Assembly: GCA_037444075.1 (NCBI GenBank)
Contig: JBBIND010000039.1
Span: 1-39,349, forward strand
Length of the DNA stretch: 39,349 nt
Reading direction: 5' to 3'
From: JBBIND01 sp037444075
GTDB lineage: Bacteria; Acidobacteriota; Terriglobia; Bryobacterales; Bryobacteraceae
Part shown: positions 1-8,753 of the stretch, in pieces
Layout: the number at the start of each line of letters is the position of its first letter
How positions within the stretch are numbered: the first letter of the stretch is position 1
Position numbers and translations under genes: made by a program
The notes under the pieces: generated by a model
The model's input: the letters and a program-made list of their open reading frames with translations, nothing else
Databases searched by the model: none
What the model was told of the DNA's origin: nothing

Positions 1-81
1 TTCTTCTTTGAACGGCGCCCGTCTCAAAGAAGAACGGCCGAAGCCGTTGCCGTATCGGAGGACGGCAGCGGCTCCGGCCGT
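1..81. repeat. Two tandem hairpins downstream of the first receptor
   Basis: Bases 1-11 and 24-34 are perfect inverted arms, and 12-15 can also pair with 19-22. Immediately after, 34-40 pairs with 75-81 and 42-53 pairs with 62-73 (one G-T wobble). The pair lies about 115 bases past the receptor stop. There is no T-tract, so a classical intrinsic terminator is not shown; transcription end, mRNA 3' protection or a repeated element are all possible. The left arm touches the window edge. Confidence 0.4.
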
Positions 82-196
82 GGAGTTTACGGGACCGCGG
101 TAGCTACGGTCGCCTACCTTTCAACTGCCTCGCGCGCGGGCCGTTGGCAGCAAGCGACGGAGGCTCTGGGCCGCGGCTCGCCCGGCGGTCAGCCGA

Positions 197-3100
197 TCAG
201 AAATCGAGGCGCAAGCCCATGGTGATGAGCCTGGGGCCGACTTGCGGACCGGTGGGGCGCCCGAAGTTCGGGTTTCCGATGGCGCTTACTACGCCGCCGA
301 ACGCCGTGCGGTTGAACATGTTAAAGGCATCGACCCGGTAGACCAGGTCAATCGAGCGGTCGCCGCTTATGGGGACCTTCATCCTCTTGACGATCGAAAG
401 ATTCTCGGTCAACACCGGAGGTTGCCGGAAGTCGCCGAAATACTGAGCCGCGTTGCCGAGTTCAAACTGCCCGGGCAACGTGAACGCTGCGGCGTTGACC
501 CACCGCGTGGACGGGTCGTTCGGATTGAGCGTGGTGCGGTCAATCCCCGTGCGTATCGCACCGGTGCCGATATTGGCCTTCTTGAAGTTCGTGAACAGCA
601 CACCCGAGCCTAGCGTGTTCGGCGCCGAAACCAGCATCAGCGCGCCGGAGCGGTACTGCTGAATGGAACTGATGGTCCAGTTGGAGATCAGCAGGTTCAC
701 CAGCACGTTGTCGGTGTTCAGCCAACGCTTGCCTTTGCCGAGCGGCAGGTTGTAGGAGCTGAGCAGGTTGAACACGTGGGGCAGGTCGAACGGCAGGTAG
801 CTCTTCATCTCGTCGTAGTTGTAGTTGTCCTGGGCCGCGACGCTGTAGCCGGCCGTGGTGAAGTGCTGAGAGAAGACCTGGCGGTAGTGCGCCAGCCCAA
901 GTGACTTCGACCACGTGTAGGCAGCCATCATTTGCCAGTCGCCGAAACGCCGTTCCAGTTTGGTTTGCAGGGAGTCATACCAAACGCGTCCGATGCCGGC
1001 GTTGCGTTCCACAACGTCGAAGAACTGTGGGTAGGGGCGGAGCGACTGCGCCAGCGTGAAATTGTTCGGGAAAGTGGGATAAGGCTTGGTATAGCCGGCT
1101 GCCACCACCGCCGGATCATCTATGCGGCGCTGGAGCAGCGACCCAAGCGCCAGCCGGCTGGTGGGAAGCTGGTTGAGCAGCACGGTCGAGTTCAGCCCGC
1201 GTCCGCGGTTGCCCTGATAGGAAATGTCCATCAGGAACTTGCTGATCTCGTGCTGAATGCTGAAGCTCCAATTCTGGATCCGCGGGGCACGTCCGAAGTT
1301 GTCCGAAAAAACGTCCACGTTGTTGTTGTTGCCTACGGTGGGGTCCACCAGCGGCGGGGGCCGGAATCCGGGAGGGGGCTGAATGCCGCCGTCCCATTGG
1401 AGCGCGGCGTTCAGTCCGTCCGAGATAAGCGTGATGGGGTTGCTGAAGCCCATGCGGCAACCGCAGCCGCCGTTGCCCAGGGTCTGGTAGTAGATTCCGT
1501 ATCCGCCACGGAGGACCGTTTTGTCGGCGACCCGGAAGCTGAAGCCGACCCGAGGGCCGATGTTGCTGAAATCCGTGTCATAGGGGCGCTTGGACCCGGT
1601 CCTTCCGGCGCCCTTGCCGAAGAACACCATGGCTCCAGGCAATCCGTTGGCGGCGGCGTTCGGCAAGCGGCGGTCCATGGCCGAGTAGTTGCCGTACTTG
1701 TCGTGCCAGCCGATGGGCACGTCATAGCGCATGCCCAGGTTGAGCGTGAAGCGCGGCGTGACCTTGAAATTGTCCTGGAAATACACGGCGTGGTAGCCGT
1801 AGCGGACCTCGCTGAACGGCACGGGCAGGGCCACGCGGTCGGCGCTATCCGGCAGGCCAAGCAACAGGCTCGCAAAGGCGTGCCCGGTGCCGGCCAGGTT
1901 GGTGGGCAGAGCGGTCTGCGCGCGGGCGAAAACGTAGCGCCCATTGGTGCCCGCCATGTCCACGGGGTTTGCCGTGGTGTGCAGGCGCCGCAGGTCCCAA
2001 CCCATCTTGAGTTCATGCTTGCCGCGAATCCAACTCAATCCCTGGGTGACGTGGTAGGTGATGTTGATTTGGCTGCCGTTGCCGACTTTGCCGTCCTGGA
2101 CGCCCCATGGCGTCAGTCCGTCGGCTCCCGTGAACTGAACCCTCGGCATGGCGTCCGGGTTCCCGGTCAGTCCGGGGAATCCGAACCTTGAGGCGGCGCC
2201 TTTCTGGAACGGGTTGTCCCATAGCTGCCGGGTTCGTGAATACCCGAACGTCGAAGTCAGCAGCAAGTTGGGACGGATCACCAGATTGTGGTTCCAGCGC
2301 CAATTGTCCGGCCTCTGGTAGGTCTCTAGTCCCTGCCCAAGCGGCCCGGGGAAGGCAGCCGATACATCGCTCTTCTCTCTCTCCTTGGTCACGGAAAAGG
2401 TCAGCCGGTTGTTCGCCGAGAAGGCGTGATCCAGCTTCATATTCCAGATGTACTTGTTGAAGACGGTCACATTGAGGTTGTCGAAGTTGCCGGTCAGAGT
2501 TGTGCGGGTCGGGTCCGGAATGGCGCCGATCAGATTGCCGGCGATGCGGCTGAATCGAGTCCGCGGTATGGTTTGTGCCGGGAAGGGCTGACGGACGTTG
2601 CCTGCCGTGGTGAGCGGGTCATAGACCACCTGAGCTGCCGCCAGTTGGCCGAAATCGCCGTTCTTCATGCGGGAAGTCGGCACGGTGCTGACCACGGCCG
2701 AAGCGGTCACCGGGCGCTTGTCCTTCGAGTACGTGAAGAAGAAGAACGTCCGGTTCCTGCCGTCATAGACCTTGGGGATGTAAATGGGCCCGCCCACGCC
2801 GGCGCCCATTTCGTTGAACCGCTCTTTGGGGCGCGCGCGGCCGGAGGCGTTGAACGCCCACGCGTTGGCGTTCCAAATATCGCGGCGCATGTTGTAGAAC
2901 AGCGTGCCGTGAACATCGTTGGTGCCGGATTTGGTGACGTAGATCTCAATGCCCCCTCCAAACCGGCCGTATTCAGCGTCGTACGTGGAGGTGAGCAGTT
3001 TAAACTCCCCGAACATTTCTGCCGCGGGGAAGTTAAAGGAGACACCGCCGGATTCCGGGATCGTGGCCGAAGCGCCGTCAATGAGGATCTCCTGCGCGCG

Positions 3101-3628
3101 CCCGCCGGACCCGGAAACCGACAGCTCCGCGCCGGGATTCACACCGGGCATGAAGTTGACGAATGCTCGTGGATTGCGGATACCGCCCGTGAACAAGGGC
3201 AGAGTGTTCATGAACTGCGTCGAGAGGCTTTGCCCGCGCTGACTGGAGGTGGTCTCGATCAGGGGCACTTCTCCGCTAACCTCCACGGTCTGGAGCACAT
3301 CGCCAATCTCCAGGCGCAGGTCCAGTTCCTGCCTGCTGGCAATGCGGATCTCCACGCCGCTGCGGGTGAGTTTCTTGAAGCCAGTTTGCTCCACGGAGAC
3401 CGAGTAGCGGCCCACGGGCACGGCAGGAAGTACGAATATGCCCGCTTCCGAGCTTACCGTCTCCAGTTTCGCTCCGGTGGATTCGTTTCTGGCCTCGATT
3501 TTGGCGCCAGGAACGCGGGCTCCGTTCGGGTCAGTAATCACCCCCGAAATGGACCCGGTACTGACCTGGGCCAGACTGACTGCTGCGCAAATGAGCGCAA
3601 GAAGCGCAATTCTACTTGCTCGCTGCAT
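197..3628 (-). CDS. TonB-dependent receptor, Oar-like, with N-terminal carboxypeptidase-regulatory domain
   Basis: This encodes a 1143-residue outer-membrane protein. After a Sec signal peptide (cleavage near residue 20, after SLAQ) comes a carboxypeptidase-regulatory/CNA-B-like domain (about 22-105; motifs TGSISGVITDPNGARVPGA and GRYSVSVEQTGFKK). A plug-like segment follows with ILIDGA and VTKSGTN, then a long beta-barrel ending in a hydrophobic/aromatic strand (MGLRLDF). Acidobacteria carry many such Oar-type receptors, thought to import glycans or peptides; the substrate cannot be told here. The start is the internal ATG at 3628, because the longer start at 3673 falls in the predicted -10 box and the leader then begins correctly. 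An AAAGGA lies 10 bases upstream. No TonB partner genes lie nearby. Very similar in layout to the receptor at 4829-8356. Confidence 0.9.
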   Translation of the reverse strand: MQRASRIALLALICAAVSLAQVSTGSISGVITDPNGARVPGAKIEARNESTGAKLETVSSEAGIFVLPAVPVGRYSVSVEQTGFKKLTRSGVEIRIASRQELDLRLEIGDVLQTVEVSGEVPLIETTSSQRGQSLSTQFMNTLPLFTGGIRNPRAFVNFMPGVNPGAELSVSGSGGRAQEILIDGASATIPESGGVSFNFPAAEMFGEFKLLTSTYDAEYGRFGGGIEIYVTKSGTNDVHGTLFYNMRRDIWNANAWAFNASGRARPKERFNEMGAGVGGPIYIPKVYDGRNRTFFFFTYSKDKRPVTASAVVSTVPTSRMKNGDFGQLAAAQVVYDPLTTAGNVRQPFPAQTIPRTRFSRIAGNLIGAIPDPTRTTLTGNFDNLNVTVFNKYIWNMKLDHAFSANNRLTFSVTKEREKSDVSAAFPGPLGQGLETYQRPDNWRWNHNLVIRPNLLLTSTFGYSRTRQLWDNPFQKGAASRFGFPGLTGNPDAMPRVQFTGADGLTPWGVQDGKVGNGSQINITYHVTQGLSWIRGKHELKMGWDLRRLHTTANPVDMAGTNGRYVFARAQTALPTNLAGTGHAFASLLLGLPDSADRVALPVPFSEVRYGYHAVYFQDNFKVTPRFTLNLGMRYDVPIGWHDKYGNYSAMDRRLPNAAANGLPGAMVFFGKGAGRTGSKRPYDTDFSNIGPRVGFSFRVADKTVLRGGYGIYYQTLGNGGCGCRMGFSNPITLISDGLNAALQWDGGIQPPPGFRPPPLVDPTVGNNNNVDVFSDNFGRAPRIQNWSFSIQHEISKFLMDISYQGNRGRGLNSTVLLNQLPTSRLALGSLLQRRIDDPAVVAAGYTKPYPTFPNNFTLAQSLRPYPQFFDVVERNAGIGRVWYDSLQTKLERRFGDWQMMAAYTWSKSLGLAHYRQVFSQHFTTAGYSVAAQDNYNYDEMKSYLPFDLPHVFNLLSSYNLPLGKGKRWLNTDNVLVNLLISNWTISSIQQYRSGALMLVSAPNTLGSGVLFTNFKKANIGTGAIRTGIDRTTLNPNDPSTRWVNAAAFTLPGQFELGNAAQYFGDFRQPPVLTENLSIVKRMKVPISGDRSIDLVYRVDAFNMFNRTAFGGVVSAIGNPNFGRPTGPQVGPRLITMGLRLDF

Positions 3629-3672
3629 ACTTAGGCGGTCCTTTGAGTGAGATGGAAACAAACGTTGAGTCA

Positions 3673-3701
3673 ATTTTATGGTGCAATCCTCATAAGGTCA
3701 A
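3673..3701 (-). promoter_or_regulatory. Sigma70-like promoter for the first receptor
   Basis: Reading the minus strand, TTGACC (3701-3696) and TAAAAT (3678-3673) are separated by exactly 17 bases, each matching consensus at five of six positions. Transcription would begin near 3666, giving a leader of about 38 bases before the ATG at 3628. Confidence 0.6.
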
Positions 3702-3887
3702 GCACTAAGTGAGGATTAAGAGCGTAGGACGGCAGGGAATATCCGGAACTCACCAAGCTGAAACAAATGCCACACGTCAAACCAACGACTTGCGTGCCCA
3801 CGTGGGGCAACTTCAGTTTGCATAACGGGTTGTTCAGCAGCCTCCCAAGCCTGTCCGGTATGGCTGCATACTACACTGGAAGCCACT

Positions 3888-4628
3888 ATGAAGAACCACC
3901 AGCATGTCCTGTCTGAAATCGATGCGACGTGCCGCGAGTTGGCGGACCCGGAGCAGTCAGCCCGCTATGCTCGCTACTTCACCGAAGGTTACGATGCCTA
4001 TGGTGTGGACCATAAGGCGCCTGCCTGGCTGCAAGCAAGGCAGCGCTGGTTCGACTCCCTTGCCGCTGGCGGCTTGCCGGGTTTCCTGGAGTTGGGGAAA
4101 GCGCTGTTTTCTACCGGGAAATACGAGCACGGCGCCCTCGCCATCTGGTTTGCAGCCCAATTCCGCGACCGGATTGGACCGCGCGCTTTCACGCTCATTG
4201 GCCAATGGTTCGACGGCGGTGTCCGGAATTGGGCGCACACGGACGTCATTTGCGGGGAACTGCTGTCGCCACGTCTGGGGGTGGGCGCCGTTAAGTTCAA
4301 CACGCTGGCGAAGTGGCCGCAATCCCCTCACAAGTTCAAGCGGCGGGCAGTTCCTGTGGCAATGCTGGGATTGCTGCCAACTGGCTCGGACTGCCAGCCC
4401 TGGCTGGATTTCCTGCGCCCGCTGGTGCATGATCCCGAGAAGGTCGTGCAACAGGGATTGGGGTGGTTTCTTCGAGAAACTTGGAAGCAACAGCCGAAGC
4501 CGGTGGAAGCGTTCCTGCTTGAGTTTCGCGACTCCGGCCCTCGGGTCATCTTCCAATACGCCACCGAGAAGATGACTCCGGCCGAAAAAGGGCGATTCCG
4601 AAGACAAAAGCCGAAGCGCGGGAGTTAG
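3888..4628 (+). CDS. AlkD-like DNA alkylation repair protein
   Basis: A 246-residue soluble protein of the DNA alkylation repair (AlkD, HEAT-repeat) family, whose members flip no base but remove N3- and N7-alkylpurines from DNA. Recognisable family segments are the central WFDGGVRNWAHTDVIC region (about 107-122), with Trp and Asp where AlkD has its active-site Trp and Asp, and the later QQGLGWFLRETWKQQP segment (about 188-203), matching the AlkD A-I-G-W-x-L-R-E helix. Length is normal for the family. It stands alone on the plus strand between two minus-strand receptors. No convincing promoter or strong ribosome site was found before the ATG. The Lys/Arg-rich C-terminus (RRQKPKRGS) may add DNA contacts, which is inference. 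Confidence 0.8.
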   Translation: MKNHQHVLSEIDATCRELADPEQSARYARYFTEGYDAYGVDHKAPAWLQARQRWFDSLAAGGLPGFLELGKALFSTGKYEHGALAIWFAAQFRDRIGPRAFTLIGQWFDGGVRNWAHTDVICGELLSPRLGVGAVKFNTLAKWPQSPHKFKRRAVPVAMLGLLPTGSDCQPWLDFLRPLVHDPEKVVQQGLGWFLRETWKQQPKPVEAFLLEFRDSGPRVIFQYATEKMTPAEKGRFRRQKPKRGS

Positions 4629-4763
4629 AAAAAGAGCTACTCATTTATCCGGCTTGCCAAGCGATGAAGACGGCCGGTCTACTGTAAGTAACTGGGCGGC
4701 GCGAGATGATGCCCGGAGACAGTGCGCACCGGACTATAGCACGTGGTTACAGCGCAGGGGCCG

Positions 4764-4801
4764 CCGGCCCGGCGTTGCCTGCAAAGGCTCGGCCGGGCCG
4801 G
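4764..4801. terminator. Strong GC hairpin between convergent genes
   Basis: Perfect 10-base arms 4764-4773 and 4792-4801, with an inner 4-base stem (4777-4780 with 4785-4788) capped by GCAA. It sits between the stop of the AlkD-like gene and that of the second receptor, 28 bases past the latter. No T-run follows on either strand, so efficiency is uncertain. Confidence 0.45.
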
Positions 4802-4828
4802 GTGTCAAAGCTGCTCAGGTGATCCCCC

Positions 4829-7800
4829 TCAGAAGAGGAACTTCAAGCTGAGTTGGATACGCCGGGCGTAGTTGGCCTGGTTGGCGGCGCTGACCACGCC
4901 GAAGGCGACGGCGGTCGGCGTGGTGTTCGGAGCCGGCAACAAGGGGTGGTTGAAAGCGTTCAGGAACTCGGCCTTGAACTGGACGTCTTTGCCTTCAGCG
5001 ATACGGGTGTTCTTGATGAGCGAGAAGTCGTAGTTGTTAATGTTGTCGGCGCGAATGAACCCGAACCGCAGCGGAAACGTCCTGACATTGGAAGCGAGCT
5101 GCAACGCCGAGGCCCTTTCGAAGCCCGCGTCGGTGTTGAACCAGCGGGATGTGGTCTGTTGGCCGGACGGAAGGCGGATGCTCCCGATATCCGGTCCGTT
5201 GAAGATGATATTGCCCCAGCCCAACGGCGCTCCGCTCTGATAGGCGTAGACGCCCGAGATCTGCCAGCCGCTCACGATCTTGGATAAGAACGGGTTCACG
5301 TTGGCCAGCAAACGGCGGCCTCTGCCGAAGGGAAGTTCGATGATCCCGCTGGCCGCCAAACGGTGCGGGCGATCGAAATCCGAGATGACCTCGACGGGCC
5401 GCGGATCATCCTGGTTCAAAACCTCGGAGGCCTGCATGTACTTGGAGAACGTGTAGCTGGCCATCAGCGTGTAGCCCATGGAGAATCGCTTCTCGACCTG
5501 CGCCTGAAGCGAGTGATACCAGGAATAGCCGTCATGCCTGGTCCAACTCACGCCGTCGAAGTGAGGGTAGGGGCGAAGCAGCCTTTCCCGCGCTATGGTC
5601 GTCCCTGTGAGCGCGCCGATGGCGCCCGCCGGAAGTTGTCCGGAGAACGGGTTTGGCACCATGGCGGACAAGTAGTTGATGGTGGGTTGATCGCGCACCG
5701 GGCTCTTGCTCAAGTACTGCTGGGGGGTCACATTGAGATTCTGGCCCAGCTCGATGTGCGTTCCGCGGTTGGCGACATAGCTGAGCTCGGCGACGAAGCC
5801 GCCGCGCAACTCCCGCTGGAAGCCGGCCTGCCACCGCTGCATATGCGGCATCAGGGGCTTCTGGTGGAAAAAGGAGATGCCCTGCCCGACAAACGTCTGC
5901 GCGCCCAGGGCCGCTCCCAGCGGTTCCAGGATGCCGTTGGGGAAAGGGTTGGACAGGGTCGAGACGAACGTCAGGCCGTTATCCAGACTGGGGATCAGCG
6001 GCGTGGTGCGGCTGAAGCCGGTCTGGATGACATCGCCTCGGCGCTGGCCCAAGAAGCCGTAAAAGATGCCATAGCCGCCGCGCAGCACGGTCTTGCCGGT
6101 GAGCTTGTAGGCGAAGCCGAACCGCGGCATCAGGTTTAGCTTGGGCGCCTCGTACAACCCCCGGGGCAACCCACCCTCGCCCGCAAAAGTCAAACCGCCC
6201 CGGACGTTGAACTGGCTGGCGGGAACTTCCGGAGTGGGGTTTCGCGCATAGTTTTCCCTTACGCGCGCCTCGATGGGTTGCACGAAGCCGAAGTCCAGGC
6301 CGCGCACGCTGCGGTTGAAGCGCTCGGTAAGCGCGCCTTCGAACTCCCAGCGTAAGCCGAGATTCAGGGTCAGGCGCGGGCTGACTTTCCAATCGTCGTG
6401 GAAGAAGAAACCCCAAGACGTGGATTGCTCCGCATAGCTGGCCCTGCGCTCGACCAAGCTGTTGGAGGGCGACGGCAACCCCAGCACCAATGAGGCCACG
6501 GACTGGCCCAGTTGCTGCGGGGCGGTGGGGGAATTATCCAGCGGCCCCCGGGTCCAGGTGGAGTCGAAATTGAAGCGCCCGGTCATGTCGTTGCCGAAGA
6601 AAAAGCTATTCTCCCGGTAGGCGCGGAATTCCATGCCAGCCTTGAGAAAGTGTTGACCCTGCGCTTTCTGGAGCGTGAAGTTGAGCGAGTGGATGTCGTT
6701 GGGGCGCCATTCGCTGCCGACGCCGGTGCCCTGATAGGTGCCGCCGGGAAAATCAATGCGTGGAAACGTGCGGATTTCCTTCGGTATCAGGTCGTTGTAA
6801 GCCTTGGGGAAGCCCAGCGTGGTGAGGTCGAAGCCGTCGGCGCCCGGATTGGATCTGGTGACCCGGATGAACCGGTTGTAGCCGTACCTGACATTCATCA
6901 CCGTCGTGGGGGTGATGGTGTACACATCGTCGATCACCGCGGCCCGCGAAAGGAACTGGAACCACTGGCCGGTGGCGATGTTATAGAAGTAATTGTTGTA
7001 GTCGCTATCCCGGCGGTAGAAACTGCCGCGTACGAACAAGCGCTGCCGGTCGCTCGCGGCGTGATCGAATCGACCCGTGTGGGTGTAGTACTTGGCGCGC
7101 TCCTTCAAACTGGCATCTTCGTAATTGTTGGTGCCGTCGGCCCGTCCCGGGGTGAGCGGCTTGGGGTAGAAGTCGAGGATCTTCCTGCCGACGGGGCTGT
7201 GCAGCGACGCCGGGATGATGTTGCCCGGGAACGGGTCCGACTGGATACGGCCGCCCGCCGCTGGGCGGCGCGTAAACGGGTTGTAGACCTGGTACTGCGA
7301 ACCCAGCGCCAGCAGATCGGAGTAATCGCCGGCCTTCATCTTCTCGGTAGGCACCGTGAAGGTACCGTTGTTGCGCGGCCGTGCCTCGTGAATGCCCTCA
7401 TAGCCCCACATGAAGAAGGTCCGGTTGCGGCCGTCATAGATCTTGGGCAGCCACACCGGACCGCCGGCGTGTCCGCCCCAGCGGTCGTAAGTGAAATCCG
7501 GGCGGGCTATTCTGTTGGCGTTGGCGAAAAAGTCGTTGGCGAACAGGCCCGGCGCCATCTTGGTGTAATAGGCGGTGCCGTGAAGTGCGTTGGTGCCGGA
7601 CTTGATGCTGATATTGGTAACGCCTCCCTCAGTCTGTCCGAAGCTGGCGTCAAAGGTGGCCGTCTGAACCTTGAATTCGGCCACGATGTCGGCCGGCGGG
7701 ACGTAGGAGGCGATCACCTCGCCGCCGCCAGCCGTGGCGGTGCTGGGCGCGCCGTCCAGGGTGATGTCGCTGCGGTTGGCCCGCGTGCCGTCAATGGTGT

Positions 7801-8356
7801 AGCCGACGATGTGAGTGGGCTCGAAGGGACGGTCCAGCCTGGGATCGCGCGTGAACGTGACGCCGGCGGCCAGCCCAATGAGCTGGTAAGGGTTGCCGTG
7901 CGCCAGCGGCAGGTCGGCGATCCTGCGCGAATCCACCACCCGGCCGAGCGAGGCCGAGGCCGTCTCCAGCAGCGGCGTCTCGCCGGTGACGGTGATGCTC
8001 TCGGTGGACTGACCGACCTCCAGGGTGATGTTGACTTCGACCCGGTCGTTGACGCGCACCTCCAGGCCGTCGCGGACCAGTTTCTTGAAACCGGGTGCCT
8101 CGACCGCTACGTGATACAGGCCGGGAATCAGGTACGGGGCCTGGTAAAAGCCCTCGCTATTCGTCACCAGCGAGAGCTTTGTCCCCATGGCTGTGTTGGT
8201 GACTTCGACCGCGGCGCCGGGGATGACCGCGCCGCTGGCATCAGCCACCCTGCCGACGAGGGTGCCGCGGGCCTCCTGAGCGAGAAGTCCAGTCTGCCAG
8301 AGCGCCATGAGCGCCAGGCAGAGGAAGAAGACGGTAATGCGAAAACGGGAATTCAT
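4829..8356 (-). CDS. TonB-dependent receptor, Oar-like, second copy
   Basis: A 1175-residue outer-membrane receptor. A Sec signal peptide (about 1-27, ending LLAQ) is followed by a carboxypeptidase-regulatory domain (about 29-115; GTLVGRVADASGAVIPGAAV, YHVAVEAPGFKKLVRDG), a plug segment (YTIDGTRANRSDITLDGAP, TNISIKSGTN) and a long barrel ending in QLSLKFLF. The start is the ATG at 8356, which has GGAGGAG eight bases upstream; the longer reading frame to 8530 has no leader-like sequence. It shares architecture with 197-3628 but differs in many loops, so it is a paralogue, not a recent duplicate. It is transcribed away from a sugar-sensing regulator at 8754, which suggests carbohydrate-dependent control and a glycan-type ligand (inference). 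Confidence 0.9.
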   Translation of the reverse strand: MNSRFRITVFFLCLALMALWQTGLLAQEARGTLVGRVADASGAVIPGAAVEVTNTAMGTKLSLVTNSEGFYQAPYLIPGLYHVAVEAPGFKKLVRDGLEVRVNDRVEVNITLEVGQSTESITVTGETPLLETASASLGRVVDSRRIADLPLAHGNPYQLIGLAAGVTFTRDPRLDRPFEPTHIVGYTIDGTRANRSDITLDGAPSTATAGGGEVIASYVPPADIVAEFKVQTATFDASFGQTEGGVTNISIKSGTNALHGTAYYTKMAPGLFANDFFANANRIARPDFTYDRWGGHAGGPVWLPKIYDGRNRTFFMWGYEGIHEARPRNNGTFTVPTEKMKAGDYSDLLALGSQYQVYNPFTRRPAAGGRIQSDPFPGNIIPASLHSPVGRKILDFYPKPLTPGRADGTNNYEDASLKERAKYYTHTGRFDHAASDRQRLFVRGSFYRRDSDYNNYFYNIATGQWFQFLSRAAVIDDVYTITPTTVMNVRYGYNRFIRVTRSNPGADGFDLTTLGFPKAYNDLIPKEIRTFPRIDFPGGTYQGTGVGSEWRPNDIHSLNFTLQKAQGQHFLKAGMEFRAYRENSFFFGNDMTGRFNFDSTWTRGPLDNSPTAPQQLGQSVASLVLGLPSPSNSLVERRASYAEQSTSWGFFFHDDWKVSPRLTLNLGLRWEFEGALTERFNRSVRGLDFGFVQPIEARVRENYARNPTPEVPASQFNVRGGLTFAGEGGLPRGLYEAPKLNLMPRFGFAYKLTGKTVLRGGYGIFYGFLGQRRGDVIQTGFSRTTPLIPSLDNGLTFVSTLSNPFPNGILEPLGAALGAQTFVGQGISFFHQKPLMPHMQRWQAGFQRELRGGFVAELSYVANRGTHIELGQNLNVTPQQYLSKSPVRDQPTINYLSAMVPNPFSGQLPAGAIGALTGTTIARERLLRPYPHFDGVSWTRHDGYSWYHSLQAQVEKRFSMGYTLMASYTFSKYMQASEVLNQDDPRPVEVISDFDRPHRLAASGIIELPFGRGRRLLANVNPFLSKIVSGWQISGVYAYQSGAPLGWGNIIFNGPDIGSIRLPSGQQTTSRWFNTDAGFERASALQLASNVRTFPLRFGFIRADNINNYDFSLIKNTRIAEGKDVQFKAEFLNAFNHPLLPAPNTTPTAVAFGVVSAANQANYARRIQLSLKFLF

Positions 8357-8553
8357 ATTCACTCCTCCAGTGGTTCCGGACACACGCTCAACGCAATTGC
8401 GCCGCCGTCCCCGGAACCGATCGGTGACCTCACAATGTTGAAGAACTCGGACTGCGGGAACCCAGGGCGTCCCCAGTACCGTGGGACTTCCCGCAACACC
8501 ACTATCAACGCGCAGCAAGAAGCGCGTCAAGGTCTAACGGCAGGACTACTACT

Positions 8554-8570
8554 GTTTCGCTATGCAAAAC
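8554..8570. promoter_or_regulatory. 17-bp operator-like palindrome
   Basis: GTTTCGC-TAT-GCAAAAC, a palindrome with one mismatch and a 3-base centre. It lies just upstream, in the minus direction, of a weak TTGACG element (8530-8525) that could serve the second receptor. The same GCAAAAC half-site recurs at 8676-8710, pointing to a shared binding protein, plausibly the adjacent regulator. Confidence 0.4.
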
Positions 8571-8605
8571 ATCCCACTTCGGCCAGCGCCGTCCGTAAAA
8601 CCAAA

Positions 8606-8620
8606 GAAGAACACTTCTTC
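8606..8620. promoter_or_regulatory. Perfect 15-bp palindrome
   Basis: GAAGAA-CAC-TTCTTC, with perfect 6-base arms, in the middle of the divergent gap between the second receptor and the IclR-type regulator. It may be a protein-binding site; the half-site differs from the GCAAAAC sites nearby. Confidence 0.3.
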
Positions 8621-8675
8621 CAAATACAATGAGCCGCATCCGGAAACATCCGTTGGCCGAAGGCTGGACAAATCC

Positions 8676-8710
8676 GTTTTGCTGTGAAAAACTATTCCAG
8701 ACTGCAAAAC
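8676..8710. promoter_or_regulatory. Paired GTTTTGC/GCAAAAC half-sites around an IclR-box-like core
   Basis: Inverted 7-base arms GTTTTGC (8676-8682) and GCAAAAC (8704-8710) enclose TGAAAAACTATTCCA (8685-8699). This core agrees at 11 of 14 defined positions with the IclR operator consensus TGGAAATNATTTCCA as I recall it. It ends 55 bases before the regulator start, a typical place for autoregulation. The other bases of 8357-8753 show no gene. Confidence 0.35.
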
Positions 8711-8753
8711 AAAGCAGGAAACTGAAGAGTCGAGGACTTTTGGGACGTCTCCT

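Noticed and set aside
932..3634. Long plus-strand open frames (932-2191 and 2426-3634)
   Set aside because: They lie opposite the first receptor gene, have no ribosome site or recognisable domains and arise from GC-rich codon bias.
6512..8632. 706-codon plus-strand open frame
   Set aside because: Antisense shadow of the second receptor; Val/Gly/Ala/Arg-rich without domains, and it runs into the divergent regulatory gap.
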